NCBI GenBank assembly: GCA_001897155.1 | Contig: MKSF01000010.1 | Coordinates: forward strand, 49,728 to 113,727 | DNA from: Bacteroidetes bacterium 47-18 | Lineage (GTDB): Bacteria > Bacteroidota > Bacteroidia > Chitinophagales > Chitinophagaceae | DNA: 64,000 bases | Reading direction: 5' to 3' | Part shown: piece after piece, positions 44,732 to 53,461 of the stretch | How the letters are laid out: each line of letters opens with the position of its first letter | Numbering within the stretch: position 1 is the first letter of the stretch | The notes under the pieces: model-generated | What the model was told of the DNA's origin: nothing | What the model saw: only the letters and a program-made list of their open reading frames with translations | The model's database searches: none | Program-made: the position numbers and the translations under genes

Positions 44732-45643
44732 TTATGTGTCATCCCGCTGCTGGTCCTTATTCAATTCATTGGCAGCAGTGAGAGAGGTTACCATTGTCTG
44801 CAGCAGCTCATTGGCATGGGTAGGCGAGTTCGGCAATAAGATCAGCCTGGACCCGTTCTTCTCCCCTATCGACTGAAGCGTATCATAGTGCTGGGTAACC
44901 ACAATGAGCGCGGACGCCTCGTGGGAAGAGATGCCTACCCTGTTCAGAACATCCACGGATTCCACCAGCCCCTTGGCGATCTCCCGGCGCTGATCTGCTA
45001 TACCCTGGCCCTGCAAACGCTTGCTTTCCGCTTCCGCTCTGGCCTTTTCCACTATAAGGATCCGCTGCGCGTCGCCTTCATACTGCGCTGCTATTTTTTC
45101 ACGCTCGGAAGCGTTGATCCTGTTCATAGCGTGCTTTACCTGCTCGTCAGGATCGATATCCGTCACCAGCGCTTTCACAATATCATAACCATACGCATTC
45201 ATCGCTTCCATCAGTTCGGATTTTACCGCGATGGCGATGTCATCCTTTTTCTCGAACACATCATCCAGCCGCAGCTTAGGCACTTCCGCCCTCACCACAT
45301 CAAACACATAGGAGGTGATCTGCGTGCCGGGATTGTCCAGCCTGTAAAAAGCGTCATACACCTGGTCCTTTATAACCTGGTACTGTACGGAAACCTTCAG
45401 CCTCACAAATACATCGTCCTTGGTCTTCGTTTCCACCACCACATCCAGTTGATGGATCTTCAATGACAGCTTACCGGCTATCTTATCTACCAGCGGGATC
45501 TTAAACTGCAGACCGGCAGAACGGACACTGTTGAATTTTCCGAAACGCTCGATAATGACGGCGGTCTGCTGCTTTACGGTAAAAATGCCTAATACTATAA
45601 TTACCAATAATAGTACCAGAATAATAGTGGATATAGGTTGCAT
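44732..45643 (-). CDS. SPFH/band 7 (stomatin-like) membrane protein
   Basis: The 303-residue protein has an N-terminal membrane helix (about residues 5-24, IILVLLLVIIVLGIF). An SPFH domain follows (QQTAVIIERFGKFNSVRSAGLQ ... LSLKIHQLDVVVETKTKDDVFV) with helical assembly segments (INASEREKIAAQYEGDAQR). It is similar to the stomatin/QmcA type. Such proteins form oligomeric rings in membrane microdomains and control proteases or lipid order. It is transcribed from its own promoter after a terminator. Confidence 0.92.
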   Translation of the reverse strand: MQPISTIILVLLLVIIVLGIFTVKQQTAVIIERFGKFNSVRSAGLQFKIPLVDKIAGKLSLKIHQLDVVVETKTKDDVFVRLKVSVQYQVIKDQVYDAFYRLDNPGTQITSYVFDVVRAEVPKLRLDDVFEKKDDIAIAVKSELMEAMNAYGYDIVKALVTDIDPDEQVKHAMNRINASEREKIAAQYEGDAQRILIVEKARAEAESKRLQGQGIADQRREIAKGLVESVDVLNRVGISSHEASALIVVTQHYDTLQSIGEKNGSRLILLPNSPTHANELLQTMVTSLTAANELNKDQQRDDT

Positions 45644-45714
45644 AGAATGTATTTTATAAATTATTCCGTAAAATAATCAAAACTTTCGGAAAATAAGATG
45701 GGCCGCTGCATAAA

Positions 45715-45744
45715 AAACGGGATAATTTTTACATTATCCCGTTT
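45715..45744 (-). terminator. Terminator of the first T9SS paralogue
   Basis: An 11-bp stem (AAACGGGATAA / TTATCCCGTTT), followed on the minus strand by TTTTT, lies 33 bases after the stop codon. Confidence 0.85.
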
Positions 45745-45776
45745 ATTCCACCACGCAAACAGCTTATAATATAAGA

Positions 45777-47681
45777 CTATTCACTTTTTACAATTTTAAA
45801 AGATGCTTTATTGGCCGTTGCCCTGTCTTCAATCACAAGATAGTACATACCTGATGCCAGGCCGGCCATATCTACGATCTTGTTATCCTCCTTACCGAAT
45901 ATCAGCTTCCCGTCTATTCCGAAAACCTCATAGTTGATATCCAGTGCGGTCTCAATATAAATATAATCACGCGTCGGGTTCGGATACAGCTTTATAACCG
46001 ATTCGTTCAGGTCAATGATCCCCAGCGCTTTTATTTCGATCTCTTCAGAGAATGCCTGGCAGCCGTTGGCGTCTGTGATCAGCACCTTATATCTTCCCGG
46101 TGCCTTTACATTATACTGGTTGAAAATAGCATGAGGTATTACCGGCTGCCCGTCCTTATACCAGAGGTAACCATTGCCTGCCGGTACGCTCAGTATCCTG
46201 CCGTTCTGTGTAATGGTCACATGACTCATGTTGTTAACGGTAACGGTAAGCGGTGTTTCACTGGTACAGCCCATGCCGTCCGTTGCGATAATGGTATAAT
46301 TGGTAGTAGACGCAGGTCTCACTTTCGTAGAAGCGGCGTTCGGGTCTCCGATACCGGCTACCGGCGTCCATTCGTAACTGTCAGCACCCGATATCGTTAC
46401 CGTCACCGAGTCATCACACACGCTGACAGGATTCGGGGTGATGTGCAGCACAGGGCCCCTGTTGATCTCCACGAAGGTGGAACCTATACCACGGCATCCG
46501 TATTCATCTTCCACTACCAGCGTATAACTGTGGCTATTGGCAGGAGACGCTTTGGTTACGCTTGTATTCAGGCTGGTCAGACCGGTAGGGGGTTCCCAAC
46601 GGTAGCTTGTAAAGCCTCCGGGTCCTGACAACGTCACCGTGTCTCCCAGGCAGACCACAGGATTGGTAAGGTTCAGGCTGATGGCAAAGATAGAATCTAC
46701 CTGGATATACCTTGTAAGGGTTGCAGCGTGCCCGTAATAATTCCGTGGCGTAACGCTTAAAATGCCGGAAGTAGCCGTCAGCGCCACATTCAGGGTAACA
46801 GAGGCACTACCGTTACCGTTGATGGTCACACCACCGCCGGAATACGACCAGTCATAGGTGCTGGCGTGTAGCGACGGATCCACGGAATATGCCACATTCT
46901 GAGCACCGGCACAGATAGTATCTTTGAAACGGTTCCAGGTAGTATTGACAGGAGTAGAGAAAAATTCGGCATTGGCTTCAATATCGAAACCTATATTGTT
47001 ACAGCCGATGGTTGTGTACGCAGCTCCTATAATAGGATACAGGAGCGAAGGAGTGGTATAGACGCCGCAAACAGCCGCGGTAATATAGCTGGACTGGCGG
47101 CTCTCGGTTCTTTTACCCATATATATCACGGTCAATCTATTCTGGGTATAAAAATCGGGGTTCTCCACCTCTATGGCAATTGTATCGTGGGCACTGATCC
47201 GGATATTGAAAGGTGCTGTAAACTCCTGGAAGGTTTGTTGATAAAACCCGGTGAGCGTACCGTTACCGGCAGGAATGACATGCCTGTTGGAATTGGCCGT
47301 AGCGATCAGGGTCCTGTTGGCAAAGGTATAGCCGACACCGGTCAGCTTATAGATACGTACTACATAATTGAACGTATCATTAACAACGTCAAAGTTCCGG
47401 ATGATGGTGTTGGAGAACCTGACATTCTTGATCAGCACCGAATCATGGTTATTGGTATTAAAACCATTCAGGTCAAAAACCCGCGTAAATTGCTGTAAGG
47501 TACTCGTAACGTGAACACCGCTGACCGCCCCGCCACAGAAGGATGTGGCAGACGTACAGGGCGCCCCTGTACTATAAGTGATGAGGGTATTGGGGTTCTG
47601 TCCCCACCCCTGGCGGCTTCCCAGCACGGAAATACACACAATTGATAAAGCCGTGATTATTCTTGTAAATAAAGTATTCAT
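45777..47681 (-). CDS. T9SS-secreted Ig-like surface protein, paralogue 1
   Basis: I chose the ATG at 47681, whose MNTLFTRIITALSIVC starts a signal peptide; an ATG at 47705 is possible. The protein (about 634 residues) has a globular N-terminal domain, Ig/PKD-like repeats with PANSHSYTLVVEDEYGCRG and NYTIIATDGMGCTSETPLTV, and a YLWYKDGQPV module. It ends in a type-A sorting domain (KLYPNPTRDYIYIE ... FKIVKSE). It should be displayed on or released from the cell surface by T9SS. The enzyme or ligand role is unknown. The next gene upstream is a close paralogue. Confidence 0.8.
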   Translation of the reverse strand: MNTLFTRIITALSIVCISVLGSRQGWGQNPNTLITYSTGAPCTSATSFCGGAVSGVHVTSTLQQFTRVFDLNGFNTNNHDSVLIKNVRFSNTIIRNFDVVNDTFNYVVRIYKLTGVGYTFANRTLIATANSNRHVIPAGNGTLTGFYQQTFQEFTAPFNIRISAHDTIAIEVENPDFYTQNRLTVIYMGKRTESRQSSYITAAVCGVYTTPSLLYPIIGAAYTTIGCNNIGFDIEANAEFFSTPVNTTWNRFKDTICAGAQNVAYSVDPSLHASTYDWSYSGGGVTINGNGSASVTLNVALTATSGILSVTPRNYYGHAATLTRYIQVDSIFAISLNLTNPVVCLGDTVTLSGPGGFTSYRWEPPTGLTSLNTSVTKASPANSHSYTLVVEDEYGCRGIGSTFVEINRGPVLHITPNPVSVCDDSVTVTISGADSYEWTPVAGIGDPNAASTKVRPASTTNYTIIATDGMGCTSETPLTVTVNNMSHVTITQNGRILSVPAGNGYLWYKDGQPVIPHAIFNQYNVKAPGRYKVLITDANGCQAFSEEIEIKALGIIDLNESVIKLYPNPTRDYIYIETALDINYEVFGIDGKLIFGKEDNKIVDMAGLASGMYYLVIEDRATANKASFKIVKSE

Positions 47682-47724
47682 ATACAATTTTTTATTTTCT
47701 TTCATAAAACTACAACATAAAAAT

Positions 47725-47776
47725 AACAAAAAAAATGACAAATGAAAAAAAATTTTTCATTTGTCATTTTTTTGTT
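47725..47776 (-). terminator. Long hairpin between the two T9SS paralogues
   Basis: An almost perfect 22-25-bp inverted repeat around AATGACAAATG / CATTTGTCATT with A/T tracts sits between the paralogues. It is a strong terminator for the upstream minus-strand gene. Confidence 0.85.
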
Positions 47777-47787
47777 AAGGGGAGATC

Positions 47788-49623
47788 TTACTCTTCTATC
47801 TTCTGTACTTTAAAGGTCGTACCGGCCTGTGTATCCAGGTCATATACCATCAGGTAATACATACCGTCCGCGAGACCGGACATGTCCACCGTCTTTGTGT
47901 CGCTGGCCTTCAATACCGATTTCCCGTCCACGGATAACAGCTCATACCCGATCTTCAGGTCTGTTTCGATGAATATCTTATCCTTCGAGGGATTGGGGTA
48001 TATTTTCACCATATCGGCGTCCAGGCTGCCGATACCAAGACTCTTGATCACCACCTCGTCAGAGAAGGCCTGGCACCCGTTCGCATCTGTCACCAATACC
48101 TTATAGGTACCGGGGCCTTTCACATTATACTGCCTGAAAATGGCATGAGGCACCACAGGCTGACCATCCTTATACCATAAGTACCCGTATCCTTCGGGCA
48201 CGCTCAGTATCCTGCCCTGCTGCGTAATAGTGATGCTGCCCAGATTATTGACCGTTACGGTTACGGGGGTTTCGCTCGTACAGCCCATAGCATCTTTGGC
48301 TATGATAGTATAATTCGTGGTGCTGCCGGGCCTTACATCCGTAACAGCGGCAAAAGGATCAGTCACACCCGTAGCCGGCGTCCACTCATATTCCACAGCA
48401 CCGGACAACGTAACGGTTACGGGCTTATCGCATACATGCACCGGGTCCGGCTGCAGTTGTATGACGGGGCCGGTATTGATGCTCACAAAGGTAGCACCTA
48501 CGCCACGGCAACCGAACTGGTCTTCTACCACCAGGGTATAGCTGTGACTGTTAGCGGGAGAAGCACGCGTGATCCTGTCGTCCAGGACGGTAAGTCCTGT
48601 AGGTGGTTCCCACCTGTAGCTGCTATAGCCCGCCGGCCCTTCCAGCGTGACGGAATCACCCAGGCAGATAACAGGGTTCACCAGGTTCAGGTTGATATGG
48701 AAAACGGAGTCTATCTGGATATACCGGGATACGGCAGCAGCGCTTCCGTAATAGTTTTTAGGAGTGCAGGTAAGAAAGCCGGATGTAGCTCCCAGCGAGG
48801 CATTAATGGTAACGGCAGCGCTGCCGTTACCATTAATGGACACGCCGCCGCCGGAATAGGTCCATTCATATGTTGTGGCATGATCGGCAGTAGCCACGGC
48901 ATAATTCACACCGACAGCCCCCGCACAGATGGTATCCCTGAAAACCGTAAAGCCGGTCGTATCCGGGAGAGAAAAGAACTCTCCGTTCACATTCAGCTTA
49001 ACTGCCAGCTGCGGCGTGGTAACGAGACTGCTGACAGTCGCCGGTGCAGGCAGGCCGCATCCTGTGCTGGTAATGTAGGAGGGACCTGTTTCCGGGCCAT
49101 ATATGAACCCGAACCCTATGGCTGTAAGATTGGGCGTCCCGCTCGCGGCACCTGTTTCAACAACGATGCGCTCATTCGCTCCTATCCTTGTAACAAGCGA
49201 TATGGGAAGGGTGACATTGTTCAATCCCATGCCGATAGAGGTATCTTTCTGGGCCAGCAGCGTCAGATTGGCCAGGGAAGTAAAGGTAGGCGTATTCAGC
49301 TTGTGTATCTTAACATATATGGGGTGCGTACCTGTAGGGGCCAGCACGGAAGATGTCATATACAGGCCGATCTCCACGTTCCTTACCTGGAAAGAGTCCA
49401 GGTTATTGGTATTGTAGGTAGCCAGGTCATATATCCTGTAGTACTGGTTATCATCCGTATAAGGCACTGCCCAGGCGGCACAGCCGAAGGCATCGCTGAT
49501 GACCTGGGTAGCCGTTTGGGTCAGAAAGGTATTGGGATTCTGTGCCCATCCTTTCTGCATACCTGTAAGCGCTACCAATGCTGCAGTCAGCACGGTTGCC
49601 ATTTTTGTAAACATCTTATCCAT
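47788..49623 (-). CDS. T9SS-secreted Ig-like surface protein, paralogue 2
   Basis: The ATG at 49623 (MDKMFTKMATVLTAAL) starts a signal peptide with cleavage near GWAQ. The 611-residue protein matches its neighbour almost residue for residue from the first Ig-like repeat to the sorting domain (GVGATFVSIN, GYLWYKDGQPVVPHAIF, KIYPNPSKDKIFIE). The first 230 residues differ more. The pair arose by duplication. The extracellular function is unknown. Confidence 0.8.
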   Translation of the reverse strand: MDKMFTKMATVLTAALVALTGMQKGWAQNPNTFLTQTATQVISDAFGCAAWAVPYTDDNQYYRIYDLATYNTNNLDSFQVRNVEIGLYMTSSVLAPTGTHPIYVKIHKLNTPTFTSLANLTLLAQKDTSIGMGLNNVTLPISLVTRIGANERIVVETGAASGTPNLTAIGFGFIYGPETGPSYITSTGCGLPAPATVSSLVTTPQLAVKLNVNGEFFSLPDTTGFTVFRDTICAGAVGVNYAVATADHATTYEWTYSGGGVSINGNGSAAVTINASLGATSGFLTCTPKNYYGSAAAVSRYIQIDSVFHINLNLVNPVICLGDSVTLEGPAGYSSYRWEPPTGLTVLDDRITRASPANSHSYTLVVEDQFGCRGVGATFVSINTGPVIQLQPDPVHVCDKPVTVTLSGAVEYEWTPATGVTDPFAAVTDVRPGSTTNYTIIAKDAMGCTSETPVTVTVNNLGSITITQQGRILSVPEGYGYLWYKDGQPVVPHAIFRQYNVKGPGTYKVLVTDANGCQAFSDEVVIKSLGIGSLDADMVKIYPNPSKDKIFIETDLKIGYELLSVDGKSVLKASDTKTVDMSGLADGMYYLMVYDLDTQAGTTFKVQKIEE

Positions 49624-49873
49624 AATCAAACTTTTGTGTTAAAAACAAATATTCTAAATTAAAGTTAAGCATTGTATCACACAAAATAGCATATAACATT
49701 GCGTTAATTTAATCTAAAAAAATATCATGGTGCCGTTATGCCTGCTCAATACCGCTTTAAAAACGGGGTTATGCCGCCCCGCGCACCGGAAATAAGGCAG
49801 GGCAAAAAGAGTGTTCCCGTGTTCGGTTTCTCCGCAAATCTTTCTTATCTTTATCTGTCCAAAAAATATACCC

Positions 49874-50263
49874 ATGACTATTTTTTCAAAGATCATCAAT
49901 GGAGAGATACCTTGCTACAAAATAGCAGAAGACGACCGTTTCCTGGCATTTTTAGATGTTTTCCCGCTGACCCGGGGCCATGTGCTGGTCATTCCGAAGG
50001 CGGAAGTAGATAAATTTTATGATCTGGACACCGATACGCTCGGAGGCTGGATACAATTCGCGCAACCTATTGCAAAGGCTATTGAAAAGGCGTTCCCATG
50101 CAAAAGGGTCGGCATATCCGTGATCGGCCTGGAAGTCCCCCATGCCCATATGCACCTGCTGCCCCTGAACACGATGGATGACATCAATTTTACCCGGCCC
50201 AAGCTGCAATTAAGCCCGGAAGAATTCAGCGCCATCCGGGAGAAAATAGTTGCTTGTTTATAG
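49874..50263 (+). CDS. HIT-family nucleotide hydrolase
   Basis: I chose the ATG at 49874 (MTIFSKIINGEIPCYKIAED); the open frame runs further upstream but homology starts here. The 129-residue protein has the HIT signature: DVFPLTRGHVLVIPK and the histidine triad HAHMHLLPL (about residues 89-97). Members split AMP from nucleoside phosphoramidates or similar nucleotides; this one resembles the Hint branch. It is cytoplasmic and likely the first gene of a short run with the next one. Confidence 0.93.
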   Translation: MTIFSKIINGEIPCYKIAEDDRFLAFLDVFPLTRGHVLVIPKAEVDKFYDLDTDTLGGWIQFAQPIAKAIEKAFPCKRVGISVIGLEVPHAHMHLLPLNTMDDINFTRPKLQLSPEEFSAIREKIVACL

Positions 50264-50315
50264 GCGGGTATGCAGTAAGTTTGTAAATTGAATTATTATT
50301 TTGCGGATCACAGAA

Positions 50316-50912
50316 ATGAAAAAGATAGAACTAACAATTTTAGGAGTCAGGAGCAGCGCCGAAAAGTCTCAAACTTATGCTATTTTACTGAAGGAAAAGG
50401 ATGGGATCCGGCGGATACCGATCACTATCGGGTCCTTTGAAGCACAGGCCATTGTCGTGATACTGGAAAATATCAGGCCCGGCAGACCGCTTACTCATGA
50501 CCTATTTTTTAATTTTATCGAACTGTTTGCCATTACTATCGTTGAAGTCCTCATCTATAAATTCGAAGAAGGCGTCTTTTACGCCAAGCTGGTGTGCCTG
50601 AAAGACGGCGAACTGGTGGATATAGATGCCAGGACCTCGGACAGCATTGCGCTCGCCATAAGGGTGGGCTGCCCCGTATATACCTATGAAGATATACTGC
50701 AGCAGGCCACGGGCTATCTCACGGACGGCGGCGTGCCCAGCATCATCAGGCAGGCACCGGAAGCGATAGACAACGATGACGCTGCGGACGACAGCGCGGA
50801 GCTCAGCAGCCTGACCCGCACGGAGCTGGAGATGCTGCTGGAAGAAGCGCTCGCAAACGAAGATTATACCCTCGCCATCAGCATCAGGGATGAGCTGAAC
50901 AAGAGAAAATAA
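50316..50912 (+). CDS. Bifunctional nuclease (DUF151) family protein
   Basis: I chose the ATG at 50316 (MKKIELTILGVRSS). The 198-residue protein carries the DUF151 domain (RRIPITIGSFEAQAIVVIL, RPLTHDLFFNF, VDIDARTSDSIALAIR). A C-terminal UVR motif follows (LEEALANEDYTLAISIRDEL). Plant and bacterial members bind or cut nucleic acid; the role in bacteria is not firmly known. It lies 52 bases after the HIT gene and 26 bases before the TonB-like gene. Confidence 0.9.
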   Translation: MKKIELTILGVRSSAEKSQTYAILLKEKDGIRRIPITIGSFEAQAIVVILENIRPGRPLTHDLFFNFIELFAITIVEVLIYKFEEGVFYAKLVCLKDGELVDIDARTSDSIALAIRVGCPVYTYEDILQQATGYLTDGGVPSIIRQAPEAIDNDDAADDSAELSSLTRTELEMLLEEALANEDYTLAISIRDELNKRK

Positions 50913-50938
50913 ATATGTTCTAAACAGGAATAGAAGAC

Positions 50939-51778
50939 ATGAAATCACTGGCACTCAATACGGACCGCAATAAAGCACTCATCATCACCATAGGCTTCCA
51001 CCTGCTGGTGATACTGCTGTTCCTTATTATACGCTATACGGTCCCTGCAATCATCGTTACGGAGGATTACGGCATGGAGGTCAACCTGGGCAACAGCGAG
51101 GATGGCTTTGGAGAGGACCAGCCCGAAGATCCCAATGACCCTTCAGGCCTTACGGCCATGGGAGGAAGCGCATCAGCGCACGAAGAAGATTCCCGTATGG
51201 TGCATACCGATGACCATACCGGCGAAGACAATACTCCTGTAGTGCAGCCTAAAAATCCATCCCGGGACATCCGCCGCAAACAGCCGGACGACGCTAAGAA
51301 GCAAAAGAATACCCCCGCAACCCCGGCTACCGGCACCCAACAGCGGACCAGCAGGTTTAGCGTATCCGATGCGCTGAACAGCAGCGGTAACAGGGCTTCC
51401 AATACCAAACCCGGCGGCAGCCAGGGAGACGGCACAGGTGACGGTGACAAAGGCAAGCTGGGCGGAGATCCCAATTCCCGTAACTATAACGGTAACGGTG
51501 GCAAGGGCTCCTCCTCTTTCAGCCACACGCTCCGGGACAGGTACGTGGAAAAGACGCCCGGCAATACGGCAGAATTTTCCAAGGCCGGTACGGTAAGAGT
51601 CAGCATAAGGGTGGACAGGAAAGGCAATGTGAACGTCATAGGCGTATCCGGAAGCTCAGACCCGCAACTGAATGAAATAGCCAAACAAAAAGCCAGGGCC
51701 CACAAGTTCAATGAAAATCCCAACGCACCCATAGAACAGAAGGGCGAGATCGTGGTCAATTTCAGGGTTGGTAAATAA
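50939..51778 (+). CDS. TonB-family energy-transducer-like protein
   Basis: The 279-residue protein has a short cytoplasmic start, a membrane helix (about residues 15-37, ALIITIGFHLLVILLFLIIRY) and a long Gly/Asp/Asn-rich disordered linker. The C-terminal domain (TVRVSIRVDRKGNVNVIGVSG ... GEIVVNFRVGK) matches TonB_C. It may pass proton-motive force to an outer-membrane receptor, but no ExbB, ExbD or receptor gene is next to it. A strong terminator follows, separating it from the Ter operon. Confidence 0.8.
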   Translation: MKSLALNTDRNKALIITIGFHLLVILLFLIIRYTVPAIIVTEDYGMEVNLGNSEDGFGEDQPEDPNDPSGLTAMGGSASAHEEDSRMVHTDDHTGEDNTPVVQPKNPSRDIRRKQPDDAKKQKNTPATPATGTQQRTSRFSVSDALNSSGNRASNTKPGGSQGDGTGDGDKGKLGGDPNSRNYNGNGGKGSSSFSHTLRDRYVEKTPGNTAEFSKAGTVRVSIRVDRKGNVNVIGVSGSSDPQLNEIAKQKARAHKFNENPNAPIEQKGEIVVNFRVGK

Positions 51779-51815
51779 TACAAATTCCAGGCGTTATATT
51801 TGCCGGCAGGCAGCT

Positions 51816-51850
51816 AAAAAAGCAATATATCAATGATATATTGCTTTTTT
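51816..51850 (+). terminator. Terminator before the Ter operon
   Basis: A perfect 16-bp stem (AAAAAAGCAATATATC / GATATATTGCTTTTTT, 3-base loop) lies 38 bases after the stop codon. It insulates the Ter operon from the preceding genes. Confidence 0.9.
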
Positions 51851-52160
51851 AGTGACGACCTCCTTAATAGCAAACAACCTGCTGCTACGGATACGTTTCG
51901 CCGGGAAGGGACTTTTCTTCAGATCAGCACACGTTTCCGCCACAACCATGCTGCAACTTTCCGGTCATTTGGCGGGTGCCACCCGATGGGGACGGAGTAT
52001 AGTTTTTTCCTGCCTTATTCGCAGCGCATGACCCTTTACCCGGTATGGCGCACGGCAGGTACGCAGGCAGAGATTACCAGCATCCTACGTATAAATACAT
52101 TAACACAATCTTTAACAGATTAATTGCTTATATTTACCCGGCAAAAATCACAGCAATATC
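51851..52160. other. Intergenic region upstream of the Ter operon
   Basis: This gap holds a partial dispersed-repeat copy D (51855-51910) and then GC-rich sequence with no gene I can support. The last 40 bases include TATATTTA, a near-match to the Bacteroidota -7 element, so the Ter promoter is probably at its right end. Confidence 0.5.
51855..51910. repeat. Dispersed intergenic repeat, partial copy D
   Basis: CCTTAATAGCAAACAACC, CTACGGATACGTTTCGCC and GGGACT line up with the upstream part of copy B. The remainder of the repeat is missing. Confidence 0.4.
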
Positions 52161-52736
52161 ATGGCAATCAACTTACAAAAAGGTCAGCGAATAGATATAG
52201 GACTGAATAAAATGACAATCGGCCTGGGCTGGGATCCCAATGAAGGGACCGGCCACGATTTTGACCTGGACGCCTCCGCGTTTATGCTTAACGAAGGACG
52301 GCTGATCCCTTCCGAAGCGTTTTTTGTATTTTACGGCAATACGGATTCCCCGGACGGCTCCTTACATCATACGGGAGATGATCCCACAGGCGGCAACAGC
52401 GCTGACGGTGATGATGAAAGCATCCAGGTGGACCTGTCGAAAACCGACCCGAGTGTGAGCGAGATCCTATTCGTGGTGACCATCCATGACGCAGTGGCAC
52501 GCCGGCAGAATTACGGGCAGGTACGCAATTCCTATATCAGGATCGTAGATGACAATACAGGACAGGAAGTAGCCAAGTATGAGCTGGGCGAGGATTTCTC
52601 CATTGAGACTGCCGTGGAGTTTGGCCGCCTGTACAAGCGCAACGGCCAATGGAAATTTGAGGCTTCCGGTATCGGGTACAAAGAGGACCTGGCGTTCTTT
52701 CTGTCGAAATACTACAAAGGCGAGATCATCAAGTAA
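52161..52736 (+). CDS. TerD-family protein 1
   Basis: The 191-residue protein has the full TerD fold signature: MAINLQKGQRIDIGLNK, VGLGWDPNEGTGHDFDLDASAF, and acidic calcium-binding loops (GDDPTGGNSADGDDESIQVDL). It ends with a FSIETAVEFGRLYKRNGQWKFEA strand. TerD proteins bind Ca2+ and sit at the inner membrane or in Ter complexes in stress responses, including tellurite stress. It is the first gene of the operon. Its close relative lies at 54262-54816. Confidence 0.93.
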   Translation: MAINLQKGQRIDIGLNKMTIGLGWDPNEGTGHDFDLDASAFMLNEGRLIPSEAFFVFYGNTDSPDGSLHHTGDDPTGGNSADGDDESIQVDLSKTDPSVSEILFVVTIHDAVARRQNYGQVRNSYIRIVDDNTGQEVAKYELGEDFSIETAVEFGRLYKRNGQWKFEASGIGYKEDLAFFLSKYYKGEIIK

Positions 52737-52789
52737 AATACGGAACATACGGCATACAACATACACATTCATCAACAAGCATCATACAG

Positions 52790-53452
52790 GTGGATATTGA
52801 CACGGGTACATACAGGCACTTTTCCTTTGATCTCTGGCTGACGCTGATCAGGTCCCATCCTGATTTCAAGCAGCAAAGGGACCTGCTCCTGAAAGATTTT
52901 TTCGGGCTGGACAATCCGCCGGAAGCAATCAGCAGGACGGTACGGCATTATGATGTGCTGTGCAACCGTATCAGCGAACGCACCGGCCTCCACTTTGACG
53001 GCAGCCAGATCTACTGCCTGGTATTGGAAGCCCTGGGAAAAGATATCGCTGCCGTAACCAAAGCACAACTGGATGCATTCTATGCCGAAACGGAACGCTT
53101 ATTCCTGCACTTCGCACCGCAACTCATCCACCCGCAGATACATGCATTGCTCCGGGATATCTGCGAGCAGGGCAAAACCGCAAGCATACTCAGCAATACC
53201 GCCTTTATCCGGGGCAGCACGATCAACAAGCTGCTGGCACATTATGAGCTGCTGCCATACTTTAAGTTCCAGCTCTACTCCGATGAAACCGGGCTTGCAA
53301 AACCCAACAAAAGGGTCTTCGAGCTCCTGTACGATAAAACAGCAGCCCTGGGCGTCAGGGATACCAAAGCGATCCTGCACATCGGGGACAACCCCGAAGC
53401 CGATTACCAGGGAGCCCTGCAGGCCGGGCTGAGCGCCTTTCTTATATCATAA
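52790..53452 (+). CDS. HAD-superfamily hydrolase of the Ter operon
   Basis: The 220-residue protein starts at a GTG at 52790; no ATG is near. It has HAD motif I as FDLWLTL, in which the nucleophile Asp is kept but the usual second Asp is Trp. A Thr/Ser motif II is in SILSNTAFI, a Lys in GLAKPNKRVF, and motif III/IV is in LHIGDNPEADYQGA. The loss of the second Asp resembles dehalogenase-type HADs. In known Ter operons, HAD enzymes accompany a phosphoribosyltransferase in a metabolite module, and the next gene here is one. Confidence 0.85.
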   Translation: MDIDTGTYRHFSFDLWLTLIRSHPDFKQQRDLLLKDFFGLDNPPEAISRTVRHYDVLCNRISERTGLHFDGSQIYCLVLEALGKDIAAVTKAQLDAFYAETERLFLHFAPQLIHPQIHALLRDICEQGKTASILSNTAFIRGSTINKLLAHYELLPYFKFQLYSDETGLAKPNKRVFELLYDKTAALGVRDTKAILHIGDNPEADYQGALQAGLSAFLIS

Positions 53453-53461
53453 TCCATAACA

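Noticed and set aside
48436..49662. A 408-codon plus-strand open frame
   Set aside because: It lies opposite the second T9SS paralogue, a clear gene with signal peptide and sorting domain. The open frame follows from GC-rich codon bias.
49989..50000. GGTCATTCCGAA inside the HIT gene as another copy of the dispersed repeat
   Set aside because: The match is only 12 bases, lies within a conserved HIT motif (VLVIPK) and lacks the flanking blocks.
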